Shown: in pieces, positions 36,548 through 45,899 of the stretch | Position numbering within the stretch: position 1 is the stretch's first letter | How the letters are laid out: every line of letters starts with the position of its first letter | Source of the DNA: Crocinitomix sp044361315 | GTDB lineage: Bacteria > Bacteroidota > Bacteroidia > Flavobacteriales_D > Crocinitomicaceae | Length of the DNA stretch: 64,000 bases | Direction: 5' to 3' | Assembly: GCA_044361315.1 (NCBI GenBank) | Contig: JBIKJA010000015.1 | Span: 15,684 to 79,683 of the forward strand | The notes under the pieces: generated by a model | What the model was told of the DNA's origin: nothing | What the model saw: only the letters and a program-made list of their open reading frames with translations | Database searches by the model: none | Position numbers and translations under genes: made by a program

Positions 36548-38074
36548 ATGGTCGAACGAAAAAGAATAAAAAACGCATTAATTTCAGTATTTGATAAAAC
36601 CGGTCTTGCAGCGATTGTAAACCAATTAAATTCTCAAAATGTCACCATTTACTCAACTGGAGGAACACAAAGTTTTATTGAAGAATTGGGAATTCCTGTT
36701 GAGCGTGTCGAGGATCTAACCTCTTATCCTTCTATTTTAGGTGGACGGGTTAAAACCTTACATCCAAAAATTTTTGGGGGAATTTTATCACGGCGAAATC
36801 ATGCACAAGACCAAGCGCAAATTGCCGAATACGAAATTCCAGATATCGACCTTGTGATTGTTGATTTATATCCATTCGAAGCGACGGTTGCTTCTGGCGC
36901 ATCACACGAAGATATTATTGAAAAAATTGATGTTGGTGGAATTTCCTTAATTCGTGCAGCGGCTAAAAACTACACCGATGTCGTGATCATCCCTTCTAAA
37001 AATCAATACGCAAAATTTTTAGAAATCATTGAGGAGGCAGAAGGCACTAATGTAGAGGAGCGAAAAGCATTTGCCACAGCTGCATTTCAAGTTTCATCGA
37101 ATTACGATACCCATATTTATAACTATTTTAATGCTGGAGAAAAAACAGCGTTTCAAGCAAATATTCCACAAGCAAATCCATTGCGTTATGGGGAAAATCC
37201 GCACCAAAAAGGGGTGTTTTATGGCGATCTCGACGCTGTTTTCGACAAATTAAATGGGAAAGAACTTTCGTACAATAATCTTTTAGACATTGATGCTGCC
37301 GTTCAATTGATGGCGGATTTTACAAATGACAAACCAACCTTTGCCATTTTAAAACACAACAACGCCTGTGGTTTAGCAACCAGAAATACAGTCGAAGAAG
37401 CTTATAAAGATGCCTTAGCAGGTGACCCGGTTTCAGCTTTTGGTGGAATTTTAATTTCTAATACACTAATTTCCACTGCTGCTGCAACTGAAATCAACAG
37501 CCTTTTTTGCGAAGTTATTATTGCGCCAGGATATACTTCTGAGGCCTTAGAAATTTTAAAAGAAAAGAAAAACAGAGTAATCCTGCGTCAAAAACAGGTG
37601 CTTATGCCTGAAAAACAATTCCGCTCCATTTTAAACGGAGTTTTAGAACAAGATAAAGATTTGATTACCGATCAACCAGAAAATTTTGAACTAAAAACCA
37701 CTGCCGCACCTACTGCTCAAGAGATTTCAGATTTAGCTTTTGCCAATAAATTGGTGAAACACACCAAATCAAACACTATTGTTTTAGCAAAAAACGGTCA
37801 ATTATTAGCAAGCGGAACAGGACAAACATCGCGTGTAGATGCGCTTACACAAGCCATTCACAAAGCAAAAGCTTTTGAGTTTGATTTAAATGGCGCTGTC
37901 ATGGCTTCGGATGCATTTTTTCCGTTTCCTGATTGTGTCGAAATTGCGCATAATGCAGGAATAACTGCGGTAATTCAACCAGGTGGATCCATTAAAGATG
38001 AACACTCCATTAATTATTGCAATGAAGTAGAAATGAGCATGGTATTTACAGGAAATAGACATTTTAAACATTAA
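36548..38074 (+). CDS. purH: Bifunctional AICAR transformylase/IMP cyclohydrolase
   Basis: PurH does the last two steps of IMP synthesis. The 508-residue protein has an N-terminal IMP cyclohydrolase/MGS domain (KNALISVFDKTGLAAIVNQL, ILGGRVKTLHPKIFGGIL) and a C-terminal AICAR transformylase domain. The latter shows LRYGENPHQKGVFYG, the KHNNACGLA motif, and ASDAFFPFPDCVEIAHNAG. The length is normal. It stands alone 90 bases upstream of mreB. Confidence 0.97.
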   Translation: MVERKRIKNALISVFDKTGLAAIVNQLNSQNVTIYSTGGTQSFIEELGIPVERVEDLTSYPSILGGRVKTLHPKIFGGILSRRNHAQDQAQIAEYEIPDIDLVIVDLYPFEATVASGASHEDIIEKIDVGGISLIRAAAKNYTDVVIIPSKNQYAKFLEIIEEAEGTNVEERKAFATAAFQVSSNYDTHIYNYFNAGEKTAFQANIPQANPLRYGENPHQKGVFYGDLDAVFDKLNGKELSYNNLLDIDAAVQLMADFTNDKPTFAILKHNNACGLATRNTVEEAYKDALAGDPVSAFGGILISNTLISTAAATEINSLFCEVIIAPGYTSEALEILKEKKNRVILRQKQVLMPEKQFRSILNGVLEQDKDLITDQPENFELKTTAAPTAQEISDLAFANKLVKHTKSNTIVLAKNGQLLASGTGQTSRVDALTQAIHKAKAFEFDLNGAVMASDAFFPFPDCVEIAHNAGITAVIQPGGSIKDEHSINYCNEVEMSMVFTGNRHFKH

Positions 38075-38163
38075 AACCCCGGCAAAAAAAGACAAAGTAA
38101 CTTTTTTCCGCCAAAACAGTAAAACACTAAAATAACCACGAATTAAAAATATTAATAAACCTA

Positions 38164-39189
38164 ATGGGACTATTCGATTTTTTTACACGCGACATTGCCA
38201 TTGACCTTGGTACCGCTAATACTTTGATCATCATGAATGACAAAGTAGTAGTAGATGAGCCGTCAATTGTTGCGAGAGATATCCAAACAGGAGCAATTGT
38301 TGCAATCGGTAAAACGGCGCAACAAATGCACGGTAAAACACATAAATTGATTGAAACAATTCGACCATTGAAAGATGGGGTAATTGCAGATTTCGAATCA
38401 GCAGAACAAATGATTCGAGGGATGATCAAAATGATTCATACCGGAAACAGATTAATCACGCCATCCTTGCGAATGGTAATTTGTATTCCTTCGGGGATCA
38501 CCGAAGTTGAAAAGAGAGCGGTAAGAGATAGTGCCGAACATGCTGGAGCAAAAGAAGTTTTTTTGATTCACGAACCAATGGCGGCAGCTATCGGAATTGG
38601 AATCGACGTGGAAGAGCCAATGGGAAACATGATCATTGACATCGGTGGCGGAACCTCTGAAATTGCAGTAATAGCCTTGGGCGGAATCGTTTGTGATAAA
38701 TCCATTCGAGTAGCAGGAGATGATTTTACAGCAGATATTGAAGAATACATGCGCAGACAACACAATATTTTAGTGGGTGAGCGAACAGCTGAACAAATTA
38801 AAATAGAAGTTGGGTCGGCATTAACAGATTTAGGCGATAAAGCGCCGCCACCTTATGCCGTGCGCGGACGCGATTTAATGACAGGGATTCCTAAAGAAAT
38901 TTTAATCACCTATTCAGAAGTAGCACACGCTTTAGATAAAAGTATTTCTAAAATTGAAGAAGCAATTTTAAATGCATTAGAGATGACTCCTCCAGAATTG
39001 TCTGCTGATATTTATAAAACAGGGATTTATTTAGCTGGTGGTGGCTCAATGTTAAGAGGTTTGGATATCCGAATTTCTGAAAAAACCAAATTGCCAATTC
39101 ACATTGCTGAAGATCCATTGCGTGCCGTCGCAAGAGGAACAAGTATCGCCTTAAAAAATATTGGTCGATTCCAATTCTTAATGCGCTAA
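38164..39189 (+). CDS. mreB: Rod-shape actin homologue MreB
   Basis: The 341-residue actin-like ATPase forms membrane filaments that guide lateral wall synthesis. It shows AIDLGTANTLIIMNDKVVVD (phosphate 1), FLIHEPMAAAIGIGIDVEEP, MIIDIGGGTSEIAVIALGG (phosphate 2) and GIYLAGGGSMLRGLDIRI (adenosine loop). The N-terminal amphipathic MGLFDFFTRD is the membrane anchor. It heads the mreBCD-PBP2-rodA cluster. Confidence 0.98.
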   Translation: MGLFDFFTRDIAIDLGTANTLIIMNDKVVVDEPSIVARDIQTGAIVAIGKTAQQMHGKTHKLIETIRPLKDGVIADFESAEQMIRGMIKMIHTGNRLITPSLRMVICIPSGITEVEKRAVRDSAEHAGAKEVFLIHEPMAAAIGIGIDVEEPMGNMIIDIGGGTSEIAVIALGGIVCDKSIRVAGDDFTADIEEYMRRQHNILVGERTAEQIKIEVGSALTDLGDKAPPPYAVRGRDLMTGIPKEILITYSEVAHALDKSISKIEEAILNALEMTPPELSADIYKTGIYLAGGGSMLRGLDIRISEKTKLPIHIAEDPLRAVARGTSIALKNIGRFQFLMR

Positions 39190-39227
39190 GAATTGCTCAA
39201 CTAAGTACAGTAGAATGTTAAAATCAA

Positions 39228-40061
39228 ATGCGAAGACTATTTCAATTTTTAAAGCGGTTTAGAGATTTTTTAGTCTTTACAATTTTACAAGTATTCGTTT
39301 TAACCCTTTTTATCAACGGGAAAAACTACCACAGCACAAAAATGACCAACACCTCCTCCGTTTTGATAGGTTGGTTCATGGAAAAAAAATACGAGATTTC
39401 AAAACACCTTTATCTAGCAGATGCCAATAAACAGTTAATGGAAGAGAATGCGCGGTTGCGGGGTTTACTTCCTTCAAGTTATTTTCAATTACAAGGAAAC
39501 GCCTATTCTGTTAACGACACCTTGATGAAACAGCAATTTGAGTATATTCCTGCAACAGTGATCAACTCAACCGCCAACAAAGCCAATAATTATTTTACCC
39601 TCAATCGAGGCTCCTCGAACGGAATTGAAATTGGAATGGGTGTAATTTCAAGCGAAGGTTTAATAGGGATTGTAATCGATGTTTCAACTACCTACGCAAT
39701 CGTAATGACCATGTTGTCAAACGATATTAAAGTGAACGTTAAATTGAAAGAAAACAACGAATATTGGTTGTTAAATTGGGATGGTCGTGACAAAGAAATT
39801 GGACAAATCCAACAAGTAAAACGCGATGTGCCATTAGAAATAGGAGATAACGTAGTTACCCGTGGAGGAGACAAACAATTTCCTGAAGGAATTGCTGCGG
39901 GAACTATTTCAGAAATTATTTCTACCGATGGCGAACAAACTATCTCATTAAACATCAAACTTGCTGTAAATTTTAATGCTGTTTATCATGTTTACGTCAT
40001 TAAAAATTTACTGAAAAACGAACAAATTGAATTAGAAGATCGCATTTTAGAAAATGAGTAA
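39228..40061 (+). CDS. mreC: Rod-shape determining protein MreC
   Basis: The 277-residue bitopic protein has a short cytoplasmic basic N-terminus and one membrane helix (FLVFTILQVFVLTLFING). A periplasmic coiled coil (LADANKQLMEENARLRGLLP) is followed by a beta domain (FTLNRGSSNGIEIGMGVISS, VVTRGGDKQFPEGIAAGTIS). It links MreB filaments to PBP2 and RodA. It lies 38 bases after mreB and overlaps mreD by 8 bases. Confidence 0.95.
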   Translation: MRRLFQFLKRFRDFLVFTILQVFVLTLFINGKNYHSTKMTNTSSVLIGWFMEKKYEISKHLYLADANKQLMEENARLRGLLPSSYFQLQGNAYSVNDTLMKQQFEYIPATVINSTANKANNYFTLNRGSSNGIEIGMGVISSEGLIGIVIDVSTTYAIVMTMLSNDIKVNVKLKENNEYWLLNWDGRDKEIGQIQQVKRDVPLEIGDNVVTRGGDKQFPEGIAAGTISEIISTDGEQTISLNIKLAVNFNAVYHVYVIKNLLKNEQIELEDRILENE

Positions 40062-40569
40062 TCCGAGGATAAAATATGCCCTGTTTTTTATATTTCTAGT
40101 CTTTTTTCAAGGACTGGTGGTACAAAACGTAAATCTAAGTCTCTACTTTAACCCAATGGTTTATCCATTTCTTATTATGATTTTACCCTTCGAGTTTGGG
40201 GTGTTGGCGACCATGGCTATTGCAATAGTCCTCGGACTTTCGGTAGATGCGTTTTCAAATGGATTTGGCCTCCATGCCTCCGCTACCTTGTTAATTGCCT
40301 ATATGCGTCCAACGATTTTACGAATCATTCGCCCGCGTGACGGGTATAACAGCTTATTAGCACCGACAATTTATGACATGGGAGCAATGTGGTTTTTGTC
40401 TTATGCTTCCCTCACCCTCGCAATTCATCACTTTTGGTACTTCGCGATTGAAATGTTCCGTTTAGATCATTTATTCTTCCTATTGTCTAAAACAATTTCC
40501 AGCGTTTTATTTTCGCTGCTACTTATTTTCATCATCCAATACATTTTTTATAGAGCACCAAAAAAATGA
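40054..40569 (+). CDS. mreD: Rod-shape determining protein MreD
   Basis: The 171-residue inner-membrane protein has five or six helices, with the MreD-like LPFEFGVLATMAIAIVLGLS and VDAFSNGFGLHASATLLIAY. It overlaps mreC by 8 bases and the PBP2 gene by 4 bases. It is a component of the elongasome. Sequence conservation of MreD is low, so position in the cluster is the main support. Confidence 0.9.
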   Translation: MSNPRIKYALFFIFLVFFQGLVVQNVNLSLYFNPMVYPFLIMILPFEFGVLATMAIAIVLGLSVDAFSNGFGLHASATLLIAYMRPTILRIIRPRDGYNSLLAPTIYDMGAMWFLSYASLTLAIHHFWYFAIEMFRLDHLFFLLSKTISSVLFSLLLIFIIQYIFYRAPKK

Positions 40570-42416
40570 AGCCTAACGATGAAAGAAAATATGTAATTGC
40601 ACTCATTTTTGCTCTGATTCCAGTCATTTTTGTTGTAAAGTTATTTTACATGCAAGTGGTGGACGATAAATGGAAAGATCGTGCCGCACAAATCTCTGAA
40701 AACCGAATTCTCACCTATCCGTCTCGAGGAATCGTGTACGACCGAAATAACGTAAAAATTATCTCTAACGAAATCTACTATGATATTCATGTTATTCCAA
40801 AAATGGCCAAAGACATTGACAGTGTTTCATTGGTAAATCTCTTGGGAATAACGATGACAGATTATACCGCCAAAATGAATGTCGCAAGGGCTTTTTCGAT
40901 GCGTAAACCTTCTGAAGTTGTGCGCCAAATTCCTCCTAATGAATTTTCACTAATTGCCCCTGAATTATATAAATATCCTGGATTTTTTGAAGTAGCGAGA
41001 ACCTTGCGAGTTTATCCTAAACAAATTGCTGCACACGCACTTGGGTATATGAACGAGGCAAATTTAGACGACATAAAAAAAGATAGTTATTATCAACCCG
41101 GAGATTATATCGGTCGAACAGGAATTGAAAAAATGTATGAAAAACAACTTCGTGGAAAAAGAGGGGTAAAATATTATTTGCAAGATGCCATGGGTGTTTC
41201 GACAGGGAAATATGAAGATGGGAAATACGATACCCTTGCCATTCAAGGTAAAAACATTACCCTCACCATCGATTCTGAATTACAAGCCTACGGTGAAAAA
41301 TTAATGCAAAATAAACTGGGAAGTATTGTGGCTATTGAACCAAGCACAGGAGAAATTTTAGCCATGATCTCTGCGCCTACTTACGACCCAAACTTGTTAG
41401 TTGGAAGGCATTTAGGAAATAATTATGGCAAATTGCAAGAAGACACCTTGCTCCCACTCCAAAACCGTTCTATGAATTCTGCATATATGCCGGGCTCAAT
41501 TTTTAAAACTGTAATGGCATTAATTGCTTTGCAAGAGGGAGTTGTTACAGAAAACGCGAGTTTCTCTTGTAATAAAGACTTAGCAGGATGTCACGATCAT
41601 CCGATGGCACAAAATATTTCGGATGGGGTCAAGTTTTCGTGCAATCCCTATTTTATTCAACTCACTCGCCGCATCATCCAACAACGAAAAGATAGAAGTA
41701 TTTTTAAAGATGCTGCAATTGGAATGGATTTATGGGCAAAATATGTGCGGAGTTTTGGTATTGGCATCGACCTAAAAATTGATTATCCAACCAATGTCCA
41801 TGGAAATGTACCAGATGCCGATTATTATAACGAACATTTAAAATTCCGCTGGGCATTTAGTACCGTACAGTCAATCGCAATTGGGCAAGGTGAGGTACTA
41901 ATCACCCCTTTACAAATGGCCAATTTAGCGGCGGCGATCGCAAATCGGGGATATTTTATTGCTCCGCATTTTATTAAAAAAATTGAAGGAGAAAATACTC
42001 CTGAAATCTATACGAAAAAACAAAAAACCATGGTGGATGCCGCCTATTTTGAACCCGTAATTGATGGTATGTGGCGAGTAGTTCATGAACCTGGCGGAAC
42101 GGCCCAACGTGCGCGCGTGGATAGTGCACATGTCTGCGGAAAAACAGGCACCGTAGAAAATTTCAAAAAAATTAGTGGTCGCGTTTATCAATTAACCGAC
42201 CACTCGAACTTTATGGCCTTTGCTCCTCGAAATAATCCACAAATCGCCATTTCTGTATTTATTGAAAATGCGGGGTTTGGCGGAACATGGGCTGCGCCAA
42301 TTGCGAGTTTATTAATTGAAAAATACATCAACGGCGAAGTACTGGATACTGCAAAAGAAAATTATATCCTCAATGCCAATTTAATTCCAGATGCGAGTGA
42401 TATTATCCGAAAATGA
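40566..42416 (+). CDS. mrdA: Penicillin-binding protein 2
   Basis: The 616-residue class B PBP cross-links wall peptides during elongation. A single N-terminal helix (VIALIFALIPVIFVVKLFYM) is followed by the PBP dimer domain (RGIVYDRNNVKIISNEIYYD). The transpeptidase domain has SxxK (Ser311 in MPGSIFKTVMAL), an S-C-N-type second motif (GVKFSCNPYFIQL) and KTG (CGKTGTVENF). The usual S-x-N is present as SCN. It overlaps mreD and rodA by 4 bases each. Confidence 0.97.
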   Translation: MKPNDERKYVIALIFALIPVIFVVKLFYMQVVDDKWKDRAAQISENRILTYPSRGIVYDRNNVKIISNEIYYDIHVIPKMAKDIDSVSLVNLLGITMTDYTAKMNVARAFSMRKPSEVVRQIPPNEFSLIAPELYKYPGFFEVARTLRVYPKQIAAHALGYMNEANLDDIKKDSYYQPGDYIGRTGIEKMYEKQLRGKRGVKYYLQDAMGVSTGKYEDGKYDTLAIQGKNITLTIDSELQAYGEKLMQNKLGSIVAIEPSTGEILAMISAPTYDPNLLVGRHLGNNYGKLQEDTLLPLQNRSMNSAYMPGSIFKTVMALIALQEGVVTENASFSCNKDLAGCHDHPMAQNISDGVKFSCNPYFIQLTRRIIQQRKDRSIFKDAAIGMDLWAKYVRSFGIGIDLKIDYPTNVHGNVPDADYYNEHLKFRWAFSTVQSIAIGQGEVLITPLQMANLAAAIANRGYFIAPHFIKKIEGENTPEIYTKKQKTMVDAAYFEPVIDGMWRVVHEPGGTAQRARVDSAHVCGKTGTVENFKKISGRVYQLTDHSNFMAFAPRNNPQIAISVFIENAGFGGTWAAPIASLLIEKYINGEVLDTAKENYILNANLIPDASDIIRK

Positions 42417-43798
42417 GAGGTCCTGAAAATAAAATATTCGCACATGTAGATTGGACGTTTTTAGCGCTCTATTTCATTTTGGTCATCCTAGGAATCAGCA
42501 CCGTTTATTCATCTGTTTACGATCCTGATCACCCCTCTTTATTTGATTTGGACACCGAGCATGGCAAACAAATTATGTGGCTAGGGGTTTCTTTGTTCTT
42601 CGGAACAATTTTATTCTTTTTAGATTCTAATTTTATACGAAAATATGCCTATTGGATTTACGGAACAACCATGCTTTTATTGGTGGCGGTTTTATTTACT
42701 TCACCAATTAACGGTGCGCGTTCGTGGTTTGGGTTTGGGAGTTTGGGTATTCAACCCTCCGAATTTGCCAAAATTGGGGTGGCTTTGGCGTTAGCAAAAT
42801 TTATCGATCAAAATAACGCAGCAAAAGATGGTAAAAGTTTAAAAAAGAACCAAGGATTGGCAACACTTTGGGGAGTAATCCCTTTTATCTCCAAAAACAA
42901 AGAAACCGCTTTGATCATTGGTATTCCATGTGCCCTGGTTTTACTGCAACCGGATGCGGGTACATTTATCGTTTTTACTTCGTTTTTATTGGTGTTGTAC
43001 CGCGAAGGTTATGCCGGAAATATCTTGTTGTTTTTAGTCGTGGCGTTGATCATTGCCGCCATTACCCTTTTGGTGGCTGACACCAATTTTATGTTGCTTT
43101 TTACCAAAATTAAATTGTCTGGTAAAGCCGGGATTTTAATTGGATTGGGGTTACTCTCGTTGATTTTTTTAATCATCATTCGTAATTTTGTTCTAAAAAG
43201 AAACCGAAAAGGAGCGTACAGAGCATTGATTGGGAGCGTGCTGGTGGCAGTGGCCCTTGTTTATACTGTTGAGGGCGCATATACCAATATATTGCGCAGC
43301 CATCAAAAAGAGCGAATAGATTTGTTGTTAGGGAAAATTGACGATCCGGATGGAAAAGGGTATAATATTAACCGCGCGAAAGCCGCCATTGGCTCAGGAG
43401 GATTTTTAGGAAAAGGCTATCAAGCAGCAACACTTGCTAATTCAAGCCAAAAACACGTGCCCATGCAAAGTACCGATTTTATTTTTTGCACATGGTCCGA
43501 AGAGCGTGGCTTTACGGGCTCATTCGTTTTTATTGTCTTATACACCTTCATGCTGTTAAAAATGATTGTCATTGGCGAACGGCAGCGGTCGGTGTTTACG
43601 CGAGTTTATGCCTATTGTGTCGCCAGTATCTTCTTTTATCATTTTATGATTAACATTGGCATGGCCATTGGCTTAGCACCTGTAATTGGTATTCCTTTGC
43701 CGTTTTTTAGTTATGGAGGTTCCTCTATGATGTCATTTTCTGTCTTATTTTTTATCTTGTTAAAACTCGATTCAGAACGTAAAGTCGTATTACAATAG
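42413..43798 (+). CDS. rodA: SEDS-family peptidoglycan polymerase RodA
   Basis: The 461-residue polytopic protein polymerises glycan strands from lipid II with PBP2. SEDS signatures are WFGFGSLGIQPSEFAKIGVA, CALVLLQPDAGTFIVFTSFL and the terminal GMAIGLAPVIGIPLPFFSYG, which is the standard FtsW/RodA box. It is somewhat longer than E. coli RodA because of an extended central region (about 190-330), as is common in Bacteroidota. It overlaps the PBP2 gene by 4 bases. Confidence 0.96.
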   Translation: MRGPENKIFAHVDWTFLALYFILVILGISTVYSSVYDPDHPSLFDLDTEHGKQIMWLGVSLFFGTILFFLDSNFIRKYAYWIYGTTMLLLVAVLFTSPINGARSWFGFGSLGIQPSEFAKIGVALALAKFIDQNNAAKDGKSLKKNQGLATLWGVIPFISKNKETALIIGIPCALVLLQPDAGTFIVFTSFLLVLYREGYAGNILLFLVVALIIAAITLLVADTNFMLLFTKIKLSGKAGILIGLGLLSLIFLIIIRNFVLKRNRKGAYRALIGSVLVAVALVYTVEGAYTNILRSHQKERIDLLLGKIDDPDGKGYNINRAKAAIGSGGFLGKGYQAATLANSSQKHVPMQSTDFIFCTWSEERGFTGSFVFIVLYTFMLLKMIVIGERQRSVFTRVYAYCVASIFFYHFMINIGMAIGLAPVIGIPLPFFSYGGSSMMSFSVLFFILLKLDSERKVVLQ

Positions 43799-43800
43799 CT

Positions 43801-44553
43801 ATGTTAAAAACCATGTCGCCCCCTTTTCAGGTGTTGTTTTTTATTGGGATGGTATTTGGTATGTCTATTTTTGGGGAACTTATTTATGGGTTAAGTTTAA
43901 GTCTAGCCATCGATCCTTCTGCTTTGGATAAAATTGATTGGCAAGACCCAAAAATTACCCTTTCCAGGGCTTTATTTGGTCAGATTTTTATGTTCTTATT
44001 GGCGTTTATGCTCTTCCTAAAATGGTCGGGCGAACGTTTTTCATCCATCGTGGACATAAAAAAAACAGCCCTCAAACCCTTTTTATACACCCTCGCCGCT
44101 TTTGCGATTTGTTTTCTTGCTTTGCCTTTCATCGAATATTTAAATGCTCCTTTACGCGCCATCCTTCCGGCTCATGTCCTTGAAAGTGAAATGGCAACCA
44201 ATGCCTTACAAGAAAAAATTGTCTACACCGATAATCCCATTCAATTTAGCGTAAGTTTAATTGTCATGGGACTTTTACCTGCTATTTGCGAAGAATTAGT
44301 CTTTCGAGGTTTTTTAATCAAAAAAATGGTGCAATCTGGCATGAAAGAAAACGCTGCACTTGTGTTAAGTGCCCTAATTTTTTCCCTTTCTCACGGTCAA
44401 CCTTTAAAAGTACTCGCCATTTTTGTTTTAGGGATAACCTTAGGCCATGTCTATTTAAAGTTCAAAAACCTCAAATACGCCATCCTTTTGCATTTCTCGT
44501 TTAATTCCATCCAAATTTTAATTGGCTTTTTGGTGGCATCAGGTGTAATTTGA
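43801..44553 (+). CDS. CPBP-family intramembrane metalloprotease
   Basis: The 250-residue inner-membrane protein has the Abi/CPBP motifs CEELVFRGFLIKKM (EExxxR), LIFSLSHGQPLKVLAIFVLG (FxxxH) and YAILLHFSFNSIQILIG (HxxxN). CPBP members include the CAAX protease Rce1 and bacteriocin-immunity proteins. It lies 2 bases after rodA in the elongasome operon, suggesting a link to the envelope, but the substrate is unknown. Confidence 0.9.
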   Translation: MLKTMSPPFQVLFFIGMVFGMSIFGELIYGLSLSLAIDPSALDKIDWQDPKITLSRALFGQIFMFLLAFMLFLKWSGERFSSIVDIKKTALKPFLYTLAAFAICFLALPFIEYLNAPLRAILPAHVLESEMATNALQEKIVYTDNPIQFSVSLIVMGLLPAICEELVFRGFLIKKMVQSGMKENAALVLSALIFSLSHGQPLKVLAIFVLGITLGHVYLKFKNLKYAILLHFSFNSIQILIGFLVASGVI

Positions 44554-44584
44554 TTAGGGTTGTGAGAGTCACCCATTAAATCCC

Positions 44585-45301
44585 CTAATACGTAATGTTT
44601 TCCTCCTTAATCAAGGGTTCGTTTCGAAACTTTAAGAACAATTGAATCAGGGCAACAACATCTTTTTGGCAATAAGAAGTTATGCGCGATAAATCCCCTT
44701 CTTCGTAATAAACCCGCGCCACATCGGCACCAGATATGTCATCCTTTGGCGTTGGAATGTCAAAAATATGGCACAATAAACTTAAGGACGTATAATGCTT
44801 ATAATCACCGAATTTCCACAATTCGAGCGTATCAATATGGTTCACCTCCCAAGGTTTTTTACCTGCAATGTCCAATACCCCAGGTAAATCAATTCCATTA
44901 ATCAACATGCGCCGGCCAATGTAAGGGAAATCAAATTCCTTCGCATTATGGCCACATAAAATATGGTAAGGCGTATTGTATCGCTTATTCAATAACTCGG
45001 CAAACTCAAGCAATAATTCTTTTTCATCATCCCCAGCAAACGATTTTATGCGAATTTCATTTCCATTCGCTTTTTCATGAAGAATCCCCACCGAAATGCA
45101 GACAATTTTACCAAACTCAGCATAAATTCCCGCTTTTTCATACACTTCGGCAGCCGTCAAACCGTCTTTTTGCAGAAACTTTGTTTTAGCATCATATAAC
45201 TCCGCCGTTTTAGCATCCAAATTGGCATATTCATACACTTGCGGCACCGTTTCAATATCTAGGAAAAGTACTTTTTCAATATTTATTTTTCTTAATTGCA
45301 T
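44585..45301 (-). CDS. PolB-like 3'-5' exonuclease domain protein
   Basis: The 238-residue DnaQ-fold protein has Exo I (VLFLDIETVPQV, D and E), Exo II (ILCGHNAKEFDFPYIGRRML) and Exo III (SYCQKDVVALIQLFLKF), matching the PF10108-like 'predicted 3-5 exonuclease related to the exonuclease domain of PolB'. There is no polymerase domain. It is likely a stand-alone cytoplasmic DNA or RNA exonuclease in repair or processing. It is convergent with the CPBP gene. Confidence 0.88.
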   Translation of the reverse strand: MQLRKINIEKVLFLDIETVPQVYEYANLDAKTAELYDAKTKFLQKDGLTAAEVYEKAGIYAEFGKIVCISVGILHEKANGNEIRIKSFAGDDEKELLLEFAELLNKRYNTPYHILCGHNAKEFDFPYIGRRMLINGIDLPGVLDIAGKKPWEVNHIDTLELWKFGDYKHYTSLSLLCHIFDIPTPKDDISGADVARVYYEEGDLSRITSYCQKDVVALIQLFLKFRNEPLIKEENITY

Positions 45302-45793
45302 GGGTTTTTATTATTTTAAAAAGTTAAGATAATAGAAATGTGGATTCGACGAACTGTTTTTTAAAAATTTTTATTCCCTGCTCTAAAAAAGTTGCGCTCA
45401 TTTAGCGATAACGCAATGAGTGTGCTCTTCATTAAGCATTTGTAATGCCGACAATCTAAATGGTCATAATTCAGCCACCTTTTCCTGCTCTTCCCTAAAG
45501 TTGCCTCCTTGGCGCCTAAGTCCATTAAACTTATTTTACCCGTTTCCGTTGGTCACAGGCAAACAAGCAATGGGTCTATATGCGCCAAGGTAGCAAGCTA
45601 CCACTGCTATCAGGGGTGGGAATATCTGAATCAAAAACTAAATCACGACACTCGCTTATTGCCTTGCTATTATATAAAAAGAAATTCGAAGCAGTCAAAC
45701 GCAGTTCAGCGCAGCTAATCCTCTCGCGTGGTAGCCAAGCACTATGAATTAGCTCAAAAAAACAACCAATTTTTACTCGCAGTCCTGGATTTT
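45302..45793. other. Gene-free stretch
   Basis: No gene is supported here. A 14-bp inverted repeat GGTAGCAAGCTACC lies at 45589-45602, and CTCATT...AATGAG occurs near 45410. Base composition is somewhat less AT-rich than the neighbours. Short open frames on both strands have no protein-like signal. Confidence 0.5.
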
Positions 45794-45899
45794 GCGTTAG
45801 GGATGCAGCGGAAATCCCAAAGTTGGCGGCGTTTGCCGACTTTGGATTGGAGTGAAAGCCCGACCCCTCCCCAACAAGTTGGGGAGGGGTAACGCCCAA
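45794..45899 (+). repeat. Interspersed intergenic repeat, copy D
   Basis: It begins GCGTTAGGGATGCAGCGG and ends GTAACGCCCAA. The conserved hairpin is CAAAGTTGGC pairing with GCCGACTTTG (one G-U). The second hairpin is a perfect 12-bp stem, CCCCTCCCCAAC (45864-45875) with GTTGGGGAGGGG (45878-45889). The element ends right at the stop codon of the minus-strand gene 45900-46310 and may act as its terminator. Confidence 0.82.

Noticed and set aside
45509..45718. Short open frames on both strands between the exonuclease and repeat D
   Set aside because: No protein-like composition, no start context, and they partly overlap the repeat.
45302..45793. Structural RNA gene
   Set aside because: Slightly less AT-rich and with small inverted repeats, but no tRNA, SRP, tmRNA or RNase P landmarks could be found.
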